From the NCBI RefSeq assembly GCF_932274485.2, contig NC_065886.2:44875501-44939500 (forward strand): a DNA stretch of 64,000 nucleotides, read 5' to 3'. The notes beneath the pieces are model-generated. The model did not search any database and was not told the origin of the DNA. It was given only the letters and a program-made list of their open reading frames with translations. Shown here piece after piece: positions 56,701-63,305 of the stretch. Source of the DNA: Patella vulgata. Lineage: Eukaryota; Mollusca; Gastropoda; Patellidae. The translations under genes and the position numbers were made by a program. Each line of letters begins with the position of its first letter. Position 1 is the first letter of the stretch.

Positions 56701-59700
56701 CCGGACAAAATTTCCCTCGTAGCTCACTGTATGGCGTATGTCCGTCTTCATTAGCCCAGTATAGGAGCAGAACAGTAGGACGTTAAACCCCATTTCATTT
56801 CATTTCATTTGAAACAACACAAACTTGTTTTGAAACAACACAAACTTGTGTTAAATGTTGAAACAACACAAACTTGTGTTAAATGTTTAAACAACACAAA
56901 ACGTGTGTTAAAATTTATAAAACAACACAAACTTGTGTGAAAATCTACGCATAACTGGTGTTAAAATTTATGAAACTTTTGTTGATTCATACAAACATGT
57001 GTATAACCACCAACATTTAAGCAATTTATATCCAGTATAGCAGCCTTTACCATACATACCCTCTTTTGTTCTGGTTTAACTGTAATGTTTGGTAAATGAC
57101 ATGACAACAATTTTGTTTGTTAAATTATTATTTATTCATAAAATGATTATTTATTCACAAAATTATATGAACAATTAAATTAATGCCAAATCAAAAATAA
57201 ACCTGACATTCTGATGGGTAATAAAATCAAAGTAAATCCAAAACTAATAAAATTGTGATATATAATGACCCCCCCCCCCCCTCCAAAAAATAAATAAATA
57301 AATAAACAAATCATAAAAGAAACATGCACTGAGACATTTGGAATATTAATAAACAAAGTTTATGCCAATACTAATAAAATTGTGTTATTATAATATAACA
57401 TATAATATAATATTTCATTTCATAAGCAAGGGAAAGTTAACTTAATATACCTCAATGTTTTTTTTGTAATTCTTTGTATATTCGATCTGCATTTGGTTTG
57501 AGATAATGCCTATTTAATACTTTATGATCCCCGACCAAATTCTCAGACTATCGCCATTGAGGAGACCACTGTCAAGATTGGTCGCATTATTTCTGTTACG
57601 TCTTTTTTGTATTCCTGATTGTTTTCAAATTTGAGTGAAGTCTGTGTCACTACAGGCCCGGGACTGTACAGCTCAGTGGACGCTTACGGCTGCCCCCCCC
57701 CCCCGATCCATTCACTTGATTTGATATTTGTTTATTTGGCCCAATGTCTATTTATTGTCTTGTCCGCAGGTTTATCTTGTAGATTTTTGTTTGTGTGTAG
57801 TGCGGTCCTCCTGTACTTAATATTATAGGTCACTTTACAGTCTATATTTTACATAAATTTCTGGTGAGAATTAAAATACAATTGTGTTTGGGAAGAATAT
57901 TTAAAATTAAAAACAAAAATAAAATATTTAAATAACAGGTCAAATGGAACAGATAACTTTTAGCTTTTACAATCACTACATTCTTTTTCAAAATTATAAA
58001 ATAATTTGATGGCTAAATATTCAAAAGGTACATAGTTGAGTTCTCTTGTTGTTGTTATCATACATCAAATGCTCTCTAGTCTGAAAAAAATATTATACAT
58101 TGTAGTAGGCAATAAATAATGAAACCATAGAGAAACTTCCACAAACTGATTCTAATTCTATCATTTATTAACTGAAGTAATATTACACAGAGGTTGAACA
58201 GAGTGTGTGGGAAAAATATCTGCTTATTTGATTAGATTTTTTTTTTATGTTTTTTTTTATTTTTATTTTTTTTTTAACAGAAATTAGATAACATTGCAAC
58301 TAACACAAAAGTGTAAAAAATTATTTTCAGTCTGTGCCCGGGTTTATGTCTACTCTTGCCCAAATGTTTATAAAAAAACAAGCGGCTGCCAGGCAGGATA
58401 CGCCCACATTTTCGAGAGATGGATAGAGAACATGATAAAAAGAAAGTGATTTCTCGTAATCAGGGACCATAATTCAGAAAGTTACGTTCCGACATGCGCG
58501 AATATTGAAAGGAACCGAGATCTTTGGGTTATAAACTTACATTTCAAGTTTCATCAAAATAGGATTAAAATTGTGACCTCTATAGGGTCCACAACCTTGA
58601 TATACCATATTTTTACGCTATTCGAGAACGAAGGGCGGTCATTTTGTCTGTCAGTTTGGGGCCGATTCTCACGAAATTCGAACCCAACCGTCCTTAGGGT
58701 GTAACGGTGTTATAATAATACGTTTTTTTAAATCGGATAAAAATCATGACCTCTATAGGGTCCACAAGCTAAAAACGCGATTTTTCGTACAATCAGGGGC
58801 CATAATTCAGGAAGTTACTTTCCGATATGCGCGAATATCGAAAGGAACCACGATCTTTGGGTTATAAACTTACATTTCAAGTTTCAACAAAATCGGATAA
58901 AAATTGTGACCTCTATAGAGTCCACAACCTTGATATACCATATTTTTACGCTATTTGAGAACGAAGGGCGGCCATTTTGTCTGTCAGTTTTGGGCCGATT
59001 TTCACAAAATTCGAACTCAGTCGTCCTTAGGGTGTAACGGTGATATAATAATACGGATTTTTAAATCGGATAAAAAAGCAATTTTTCGTACAATCAGGGG
59101 TCATAATTCACGAAGTTACGGTCCGATATGCGCGAATATCGCAAGGAACCGAGATCGTTTGGTTATAATCATAATTTCAAGCTTCGAAAAAATCGGATAA
59201 AAATTGTGACCTCTACAGTGTTCACAAGCTAAAAACGTGATTTTCGTACAATCAGGGGCCATAATCCATGAAGTTACAGTCTGATACATGCCAATATCGA
59301 AAGGAACCGAGATCTTAGGGTGATAAACCTATAGCAAGGCTGACACTTGCACGATTCCGTGGCACGCGTGAAGTGTGCGTAAACCCGTCGTGATTGCGTG
59401 CCATGTCGGGACGAGAATTTTGAAATGTTCGAAATTTTGGTCACGACAAAATTTAGCGACCGGGTCGTGAACTATGCGCAAACTGTTCGTGAACTCGTCG
59501 GGACGATGCGGGAGGACGAGTGACAGTGCGCGCCATGCCACGAACTGCCACGAATAGTTCACGACTAGTTCACGAACAGTTCACGACTACTGCGGCACGA
59601 CACCGTCCGAATTGCGCAAACTCGTCGTGCCAATGCGGGAAGTGCGTAAACAATGCGCAAACTATGCGTGAACTCGTCGTGTCAACGTGGACACTGATGG

Positions 59701-62700
59701 GCACGCATTCGTGAACTAGTCGTGAACTATGCGTGAACTAGTCGTGAACAGTGCGGGAGTCTCCCAGTTCGTGTCCCAAAATGGGCACGACTTGCCACGA
59801 CAAAATCGTGGCCAAAAGTAGTGCAAGTGTCAGCCTGGCTTATATTTCAAGTTTCATTGAAATCGGATAAAAATTGTGACCTGTAGACTGTTCACAAACA
59901 ATTGTGGCCGGACGGACGGACAGGGGCGACGACAATATACGTCCACATGAAAATGTGGGCGTATAAAAATCATGAAACAAGAATCCAGATGGCCGCCAAT
60001 CGGGTCTACTCCGCCAATCAATCCGCCCTCTCTAGGTATAATTTCAAAACAGATTCTTACCCGCTGGTCGGATCAAGTCGAGCCGTTTCTCGTTTATTGT
60101 GATTCTGGAATATGAGTATTATTTGTTTTATAAATATTTACAAACCTGCAGTATTGTATTCTCTGTCTGTGACCATTATGTTTGTCAATCTTATCACTGC
60201 TCAAAAATTATTTCAGCACGGTGTTAATGGTACGTAGATTTTATCAACCAATTACATTACCAATTTTCTTATCAACGCATTTGGAGTGAATTGTTAAAAT
60301 CACATCAAGCATGCTCACCAGGTCTATTATGTATTCCTTTAAAGGCTCAATACCACTCTTGTTGTAACTGAATAATATGTCCCAATCTTTATTTTGGTCA
60401 ACAAATTGTACTATTTTACAATATTCCAATTAATTGGTGATATAAATTTCATCTTAACACACCTAATTTAAAACATTGGAAAAATTCAACTAAATGATTT
60501 GAAAAGCCTGACGTAAAGCTTTTCAAATATTTAAAAATATTTTTGAACCCTCGGGACAAGTAAAATAGGATTTAATGGATAATTTACACAACAGGTAAGA
60601 CACTAGCACATCTAGTACTTGGAATAAGGCTATTTTTTATTTTCTGGAGCTAGCAAGAGTGTTATTGTCCCTTTAATCTACCAGTTTATTGGGCCAATAA
60701 AATAATCAAAAACTTTATTTTAACTACAGATATCTAAACACCAATTAGCATTCAAGTCTGTCTGACTTGGGTAAAAAAAAAATACTTTTCTTATACTTGT
60801 GGACCCCCGAATTAAGACTTTGTATGGAGTTCAATTTTTACAAAATCAAAATATTTATTGACGACCTACATAATACTTGTGTTAAGTATATGAAAACAAA
60901 CACAAGATTTTATAAATCTACACAAGTTTGTGTTAATGCATTAAAAAGAACACAAGTTTGTGTTAATGCAATGCAAAACAACACAAGTTTGTGTAGAATA
61001 ATTTCACACAAGTACTTGTGTTGAGATCCAACCCAAGGTTTTTTTCAGTGAGTGAACTAAGAATAGAATAAATATAATAGATTCTGATGTGCAAAACATG
61101 ATGATATGTGGTTGAATATTTTATAGACATAAATAATAAAACCTGTTTCTATATATTTTTAGGTTAGGGCGGATGAATATTTTGCCAGGTTGAAATCTAT
61201 ACCACGTGACGAATTAAGTCGTTCTGATAGTCTGAATTATGATATATTGGAGAACATGTTATCAACGTATATAAGTGGATATGAATGGCGGCTGTAAGTC
61301 TAGTCATGTATTCTTAGAAATCAAGCGTCAATGCTCATTTCCTTAAAAGTGTTCATTAGACAGTTATTTATACGCTTAAAACACACAACAGCTCGATCTT
61401 CGTTGGATATAAATGAAATAATATTCAAACGCGGCATAACGACAATTGTAGAGAAGAAATGATTGTGCCACGAAATCAACAGAAATTGATTGAAATTTTA
61501 GATACGTCGATTTAAATGATTTGTTTTTAGAACAATGTATGACTAACATCTGAGTGTATGTCCTGAAAATCTATATTTGCGTTTTAGTCTGGAATATTGT
61601 GCCTTTCGTAGCATTAGACCTAAAGGTAAAGTCAGTAGAATGCCCCCAACAGTGCTTCTACATGCACCGTTCTTTAATTGGTCTGTTAAAACAACAATTT
61701 CTTGTGAATTTTGTATTCAGTCGGTCAGTTAAACGACAAGCATGTCTAAGATATGGACCAACAACGTAAACCCATATTAGACGACGTACGTTGGTATCTG
61801 TGTATAACGACATCGGCCAATGAGATGTGGGTAGGCGACTCTATTATTATTACGTCCCATGTTTTCGGATGTTGCTTTAAATACAGTTAAGCCACATCCA
61901 GATGATCATACATTTGTTCAAAACATGGCAATAATATAATATGATAACATTATCGAACTGAATTACAGGTATAACAATATTAACACACTGAATTTACTGG
62001 AAGGGCCGCAAATTGCGCCGTCAGATTTTACAAGTTTCTTTCCTTTCAATACTATTGGTGACTATGAGAATTACTTGGCGCGACTCACAAGACTGCCAAA
62101 TCAGGTATTATGAATTACTTCCTTTTATTATTCTTTGATACCCCATGAGAGAGAGAGAGTGAGAGTGAGAGAGAGAGGGGGGGGGGTACTCAATACTAAC
62201 TAGGTCATTTCAAGTTACTAAACAGTAACTTGGTCATTCCATATGCCTTCAAAGTCCATCACACGAAAACACTCTTTAAAATATTACATTTAAAATAAAA
62301 CCTAATTATTCCTGTGATCCAGTTGAAGTGTTTCAGTTTCAAGACCTAGATAAATTGCGTTGGACACTTGATATAAGTAAAATATATTAATAAAATAAAA
62401 CCAAGTACGAACAATCCAAACCATTAGACAAAATTCGAAGTCCTAAAAAAAAGGCATAGGCAAAATAGTGTAATCAGCAAATGGACTGTTCACCGTGTAC
62501 AAAAAACAGGTAACAGGTGTCCGGTAGAGTAAGCTTGCCCATATGCCTACTTGAAGTGTTGTAGTCTTATAACGTACGTAAAGTGTTGTAGTCCTATGTA
62601 CAGGGTAAAGTGTCGAAAAGGACGCTAAACTCGATATATCAATTATTATTTTAAAAAACGAGAACTGACGATAAACTGTAAAGACATTGCCAGTTTTTGG

Positions 62701-63305
62701 TTAAGGGACACCGTGTTGAAAAATCTGACATTCTTTCATCGAAGAAAACGCTTTTACGAGAGTAGCTGTAATTTCTGAATACATTGACCTACAAAGGGTG
62801 TATTAAACGCAAATCCCTTACTTTGAAAAAACAGTAAATGTTAAAATAGAACTAGATATTAACCATGTTTTCCTTTCATTTATTAAGATTGATGAAAGAA
62901 TCTCGTTGTTTAGAGAAGCTGTTCGACTTGGAACAGTTTACAACAATGTATCTGTGGTAAGCATACAGTTTTCATTTGACCATTTTTATTTCGTTTCCAG
63001 TTTATCCCAATTTATTCATTTTTATGTTAATTTATTGCATTTGTTGTGATTTATTTCAATTCATTGCTTTTATGAAAAAGATGCCTCATTAATGCTCTTA
63101 TTTTTCATATTATTTATTTAATTTTGATGTTATTTTATGTTTATATTATTTAGTTAATTTTAGCGTTCCTTTTCTAGAATTTAGTAATAGATCAAATTGA
63201 AAATGTGATATCTGCATGTCCACTGTCGAATTATTCTGACAACTGTGGATTTTATAAGCCATTTACACAAGATTTGGACAACATACACACAACTAACGCG
63301 ACGAG
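36109..63305 (+). CDS. Secreted DUF885-family protein (5' six exons; continues past the window)
   Basis: Exons are 36109-36172, 56252-56400, 61163-61293, about 61970-62104, 62888-62956 and 63178-63305, all GT-AG and in phase. About 225 residues are seen. Exon 1 gives a signal peptide (MEGRKLVFILIVLGC, then KLTPSHG), so the product is probably secreted or lumenal. Later exons match the DUF885 N-terminal half: EYFEWRMSVLPESSTRRGYH, ELSRSDSLNYDILENMLSTY, LLEGPQIAPSDFTSFFPFNT and YENYLARLTRLPNQIDERIS. Bacterial DUF885 proteins carry a downstream HE-type zinc motif and look like metallopeptidases; that part lies beyond 64 kb, so activity cannot be judged. Intron 1 is about 20 kb and full of transposons. 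The upstream ATG 36091 is in frame and could be used instead. Confidence 0.88.
36330..36483. repeat. Hairpin-forming MITE-like repeat just inside intron 1 of the DUF885 gene
   Basis: The left arm 'ataaagcacgagactgcggttatgttgggcaaagaaagac' pairs with the right arm 'gtctttcttccccagcataaccgaagtcgaggactttat'. The loop has its own small stem (gaggccggtaggccgag). It starts about 160 bases after the exon 1 donor. Confidence 0.7.
36484..37556. other. Intron sequence with C-runs; no gene
   Basis: C-rich runs lie at about 36907-36922 and 37396-37413, the second followed by an A-rich run. The 141-aa ORF at 37013-37438 ends in that Pro/Lys run and resembles no family. Confidence 0.4.
37557..37830 (+). 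mobile_element. SINE A copy lacking the tRNA head
   Basis: The body runs from 'actgtggttcccccttgtcagtgatgcagg' to the tail GGACGTTAAACCCCATTTC and (ATTTC)n. Confidence 0.88.
37929..38056. mobile_element. Short palindromic MITE (about 128 bp)
   Basis: The left part 'attaaaacacagatcctaattcgtttcg' and right part 'cgaaacgaaatatagatctgtattttaat' are inverted copies around a 'tatagttcaaaatttcattttac' core. A second partial copy is at 38170-38245 and an older one at about 1826-1940. Confidence 0.7.
38246..38440 (+). repeat. Probable LINE 3' end fragment
   Basis: It ends 'gcgctatagaaatgcg' followed by (TAA)n, a form common at 3' ends of CR1/L2-type LINEs. No coding part is attached. Tentative. Confidence 0.35.
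38682..39002 (-). mobile_element. SINE B copy (reverse) with (GA)n and C-rich ends
   Basis: From (GA)18 at 38682-38717 through 'gatggggtttaacgtccactcgacacaaac', 'caataattcgcttgcgcgtagggg', 'ggtcggacaggcg'-like text and 'gctaaccattcgg' to a run of about 30 C with two G breaks (38970-39002). Full family length. Confidence 0.9.
39180..39520. repeat. Low-complexity T/A tract
   Basis: About 340 bases of almost only A and T, dominated by 'ttttattt' and 'attattatt' words, with hardly any G or C. Confidence 0.85.
40094..40360 (+). mobile_element. SINE B copy
   Basis: The head 'gggttggatggctgaatggttagcacgtgcg' lacks the short 'gtctgtcattgagtc' piece present in other copies. The rest matches down to 'tgtcgagtggacgtta' and a C-run, then 'atctctcc'. 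Confidence 0.88.
40361..41085 (+). repeat. Long dispersed repeat, copy 1
   Basis: It shares 'aacggaaagaaatgacgattaatta..aattccaccattttggatttcattttgccgg' and following text with 47679-48330, including 'accactctgtgtttgaggaattt' and 'gttataccaagaaaaaaataaa'. Copy 1 holds an extra stretch of about 170 bp (40693-40860) that ends in (AAT)n. Confidence 0.8.
40693..40860 (+). mobile_element. Insertion in copy 1 ending in (AAT)n
   Basis: Absent from the paired copy at about 48038-48050. It includes 'gtaaagtgcccctgaac..gttatatgaaagggggcact', which can fold, and a (AAT)6 tail. Form suggests a 5'-truncated LINE or SINE 3' end. Confidence 0.55.
41086..41632. mobile_element. TIR element, copy 1
   Basis: The ends are 'gacaggtagtgggcagccatgtt' and 'aagatggctgcccgctacctagtc', inverted copies of each other. 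The right end is duplicated ('gcaagatggctgcccgcggcaagatggctgcccgc'). The body matches 49260-49720 in reverse. Confidence 0.75.
42443..44935 (-). CDS. LINE ORF2, C-terminal endonuclease end plus reverse transcriptase
   Basis: The protein would copy the LINE RNA at the nicked target. Residues about 30-80 finish the endonuclease (LLIMGDFNLHFDEP). About 340-600 is the RT with FYADDTQLL, and the last 150 residues are the usual thumb and tail (HWLPVEARVKFKILSLTYQC and a FKSLLKTHLF end). Any start codon here is artificial because the true ORF begins upstream. Confidence 0.88.
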   Translation of the reverse strand: MYLSSPPSKANAIRSTMFYPELETPLSKRFQKNLLIMGDFNLHFDEPEKPEIKRFTRLFQTHDLLQPVHSATHKNGHILDSVLIRSDIKLINNLTVLDRQMSDHFFINFSIDALPPPPLKQEIKCRKLKQIDHSSFDLDLKNSRLISDSPDDLDLLCELYNDTLSELLDKHAPSTTKTISCKMNSPWYNGNVHQAKNKRRIAERQWRHSKLEIHRQIFNHAKSHTTSVIRKAKSEYCISKIADNSNSPKFLFDFVFSLMGKEQTNILPEHDDDETLANTFNSFFVEEIENIRQVLDTEISAMKELVAFDAFTEEEIKELISGSKPSTCVLDPVPTEILLLHLETLLPVIKRIINLSLESGTFPRIRKEAVVKPLIKKANLDANQFCNYRPVSNLSFLLKVLEKAVKARLSSRLSRHSLLDRFQSAYRPGHSTETALLRVCNELQISADNGEVSLLILLDLSAAFDTIDHCQLIQSLSHDFGIRGIASSWFTSYLTDRVQSVHVNGVSSDKSALHQGVPQGSVLGPVLFTLYTRELGKILSDNDLSHHFYADDTQLLHQFEPSNSAIAVTYIENCADIVKTWMTTHLLKFNASNTEAMLVGTKSRIANVHHSSIRIGESQIDFSNKVKNLGVHLDSYLSMEQHITNINRICHFHLRNIGSIRNLISRDAAHHIVRSLVLSRLDYCNSLLGNLTKEQINRLQRTMNTAARIVTKTRKCAHIKPVLRELHWLPVEARVKFKILSLTYQCFHQTAPSYLSELVSKYRPSRTLRSANQNLVCVPKVKLRLFGQRSFQYNSATFWNKLPSEVKDAQTLLQFKSLLKTHLFKEYYET
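45022..45717 (-). pseudogene. LINE ORF2 N-terminal part (endonuclease), cut off by a stop
   Basis: A basic stretch (KSKRRGCRAGRNKRRRIRV) precedes the endonuclease start at SLRIALWNAQS. The frame ends with LHKLSLKL at a TAA, and the same frame reads on as MKPNSESYQSFEILEVKASI down to about 44930. Confidence 0.75.
45881..47214. other. Intron sequence without recognised genes
   Basis: AT-rich. A G-run and C-run pair at 46889-46957 could form a stem. The stretch 46440-46850 has the look of an old repeat ('ttctcagaacagttt...gaacattctgttgaatagtttctgagaa'). Confidence 0.4.
47215..47466 (+). CDS. FLYWCH-like zinc finger ORF, short and degenerate
   Basis: From ATG 47230 the frame reads MVRLREVEFVISQRGKPRV, then LLDGYVYRKNN...CIHWKSVKATCSGKC. 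This is the F..S.RG...L...GY.Y......W......C pattern of FLYWCH domains, which in invertebrates are often joined to MULE-type transposases. The Cys normally two residues after W is Ser here, and the closing His pair is not seen, so it is probably a remnant or one exon of a larger ORF. It lies inside intron 1 of the DUF885 gene. Confidence 0.5.
   Translation: MFYVYMVRLREVEFVISQRGKPRVLLDGYVYRKNNERGECIHWKSVKATCSGKCTTMDIYVRNVTYFIQFLYKLIFHSCFCLF
47679..48330 (+). repeat. Long dispersed repeat, copy 2
   Basis: Direct partner of 40361-41085 without the (AAT)n insertion. It includes 'ttgagattatcgctgcccttttat' and 'ccgaagaacgccaaattgaattctgttaatcatg'. Confidence 0.8.
48320..49245. mobile_element. Foldback element with about 290-bp inverted arms
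   Basis: Arms 48320-48610 and 48950-49245 pair over nearly their whole length, from 'cctgtctctatattgaggtcag' against 'ctgacgtcaatatagagacagg' to 'acttaccaaatctcgcccaagcgagatcacgt' against 'acgtgatctcgtttggtcgagatttggtaagt'. The left arm has its own small hairpin (agcaccgcgcaaagcgcggtgct). The centre repeats 'ccaaatctcgcccaagcgaga' and has no coding capacity. Confidence 0.85.
49237..49745. mobile_element. TIR element, copy 2 (body in reverse)
   Basis: The ends 'gagacaggtagcggacagccat' and 'atggctgtccacaacctgtctc' are inverted copies. The body matches 41100-41600 in the opposite orientation. Confidence 0.75.
49746..51065. other. Mostly unassigned intron sequence
   Basis: The block 49746-50198 belongs to the repeat nest but has no partner in the window. 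The 125-aa minus-strand ORF at 49730-50107 resembles nothing I know. 50262-51065 shows no feature. Confidence 0.35.
51066..51358 (+). mobile_element. SINE A copy
   Basis: The body 'ggtgcaggacagggggcctgacaaggg' and 'gaaaaatcgagatcccttgtacgc' leads to the tail 'aggacgttaatccccatttcatttt'. The head is altered. Confidence 0.85.
51957..52338 (-). mobile_element. Full SINE A (reverse) with a 12-bp target-site duplication
   Basis: The element 51969-52326 in reverse includes the tRNA-like head ('aaaccagcgtcttacccacttagccactgtgg' read from the other strand). It is flanked by identical ACAATTTGTAGA at 51957-51968 and 52327-52338. A complete and recent copy. Confidence 0.92.
52339..52808. other. Short intron stretch without recognised features
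   Basis: AT-rich sequence between a SINE A and a SINE B. Nothing recognised. Confidence 0.35.
52809..53118 (+). mobile_element. Full SINE B with a 12-bp target-site duplication
   Basis: The element 52821-53106 starts with a 13-base G-run, then 'ggatggccgaatggttagcacg' (A box) and 'ggggtttcgattccccgg' (B box), and ends with the tail GGACGTTAAACCCCATTTC and (TC)n. It is flanked by GCTTAACTTTAC at 52809-52820 and 53107-53118. This is the best reference copy. Confidence 0.93.
53119..54847. other. Intron stretch without recognised genes
   Basis: AT-rich with a 'gacacgtgacgtcacatcacgcggcgtcaatc' patch near 53190-53222. Short ORFs at 53904-54408 show no family. Confidence 0.4.
54848..54945 (-). 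mobile_element. SINE B head fragment (reverse)
   Basis: It reads 'ggggattcgaaaccacgacagttgacccaatgacaggccttatgatacagcacgcatgtgctaaccattcgaccatccaacccccc', the reverse of the SINE B head only. Confidence 0.85.
55349..55478 (-). repeat. Short form of the 'ATACGCCCAC' TIR family
   Basis: 'atacgcccacactgtc' and 'caaatgtgggcgtat' end-motifs lie about 100 bp apart around 'attgcccctgattgtacaaaaaatcccg' and 'agcttgttctctatccatct'. The outer 'cctgcctggcagctgctgg' matches the reverse of the left edge at 58.38 kb. Confidence 0.7.
55479..56251. other. Last part of DUF885 intron 1
   Basis: No repeats or exons recognised until the acceptor at 56250-56251. Confidence 0.4.
56252..56400 (+). CDS. DUF885 gene exon 2
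   Basis: The acceptor is 'attaccaataataag' and the donor gtaagt. The exon encodes DAGSDLSKLSTEYFEWRMSV and then PESSTRRGYHKYNDILESFT, the 'Y..W.....PE..T..G' opening that is typical of DUF885. Confidence 0.85.
56475..56822 (+). mobile_element. SINE A with tRNA-like head, within DUF885 intron 2
   Basis: The element 56487-56810 begins 'ggggatcacgtggcttagtgggtaagacgc' (A box) and 'ggtcgggtgttcgatcc' (B box), and ends with the shared tail and (ATTTC)n. The flanks GAAACAACACAA at 56475-56486 and 56811-56822 form a target-site duplication lying in the palindrome array. Confidence 0.92.
56811..57010 (+). repeat. Tandem array of an ACACAAACTTGTGTT palindrome, left
   Basis: Five or more units of about 28-32 bp, each with 'gaaacaacacaaacttgtgttaaatgtt' or a variant. 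The 14-16 bp core is close to its own reverse complement. Confidence 0.8.
57011..58380. other. Intron stretch without recognised genes
   Basis: AT-rich. There is a C-run at 57268-57281 with 'aaataaataaataaac' after it, and a second C-run at 57695-57705. Nothing else was recognised. Confidence 0.4.
58381..59964 (+). mobile_element. Largest 'ATACGCCCAC' TIR element, with internal tandem units
   Basis: The termini ATACGCCCACATTTTC (58398-58413) and its reverse (59949-59964) bound about 1570 bp. Inside are three to four diverged units of about 240-330 bp carrying 'tcgtacaatcaggggccataattcaggaagttac', 'cgcgaatat(c)gaaaggaaccgagatctttgggttataaac' and 'aatcggataaaaattgtgacctctatagggtccacaa'. A second element (59333-59840) has inserted near the end. 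No ORF of note. Confidence 0.75.
59333..59840. mobile_element. 508-bp MITE nested in the TIR element
   Basis: The left end AGCAAGGCTGACACTTGCAC and the reverse of the right end AGCCAGGCTGACACTTGCAC are 19 of 20 alike. TAT at 59330-59332 and 59841-59843 fits a 3-bp duplication, and removing the element restores the sentence 'gataaacctatatttcaagttt' seen in sister units. The inside is filled with 'cgtgaactagtcgtgaac' and 'gttcacgac' words in both orientations. GC content is clearly above the surroundings. Confidence 0.85.
60343..60672. mobile_element. TTAA-flanked MITE, second copy
   Basis: Same family as 15377-15721, with TTAA at 60339-60342 and 60673-60676 and AGGCTCAATACCACTCTTG type ends. 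Slightly shorter in the middle and right part. Confidence 0.85.
60870..61030 (-). repeat. Tandem array of the ACACAAGTTTGTGTT palindrome, right
   Basis: Units of about 28-32 bp such as 'acacaagtttgtgttaatgcattaaaaag' mirror the left array at 56811-57010 in reverse. It ends about 130 bases before DUF885 exon 3. Confidence 0.8.
61163..61293 (+). CDS. DUF885 gene exon 3
   Basis: The acceptor is 'ctatatatttttag' and the donor gtaagt. The exon encodes ADEYFARLKSIPRDELSR and SLNYDILENMLSTYISGYEW, matching the 'L..D..NYDLL...L' helix of the family. Confidence 0.9.
61294..61969. other. DUF885 intron 3
   Basis: Donor gtaagt and acceptor 'aactgaattacag'. No repeat was recognised; the ORF at 61554-61769 is judged chance. 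Confidence 0.45.
61970..62104 (+). CDS. DUF885 gene exon 4
   Basis: The exon encodes NTLNLLEGPQIAPSDFTSFF and NTIGDYENYLARLTRLPNQ, the conserved 'N...GP......F.PF.T..DY..YL.RL..LP' segment. Phase runs from exon 3 through to exon 5; the first base may be off by one. Confidence 0.9.
62105..62887. other. DUF885 intron 4
   Basis: It contains an imperfect (GA)n and G-run microsatellite at 62147-62187. Otherwise nothing recognised. Confidence 0.5.
62888..62956 (+). CDS. DUF885 gene exon 5
   Basis: A short exon (69 bp, phase 0 at both ends) encoding IDERISLFREAVRLGTVYNN. It matches the 'Q.d..I.l.r.G...G...' helix of DUF885. Donor gtaagc. Confidence 0.85.
63178..63305 (+). CDS. DUF885 gene exon 6
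   Basis: The exon encodes NLVIDQIENVISACPLSNYS and then CGFYKPFTQDLDNIH, ending in phase 2 with donor gtgaga. Two Cys here suggest a disulphide, which suits a secreted protein. The gene runs on past the window. Confidence 0.85.

Noticed and set aside
739-63305. A biosynthetic cluster linking the PKS and DUF885 genes
   Set aside because: They share a strand, but a 9.4-kb retrotransposon and about 20 kb of repeats lie between them. No tailoring enzyme or shared control site was seen.
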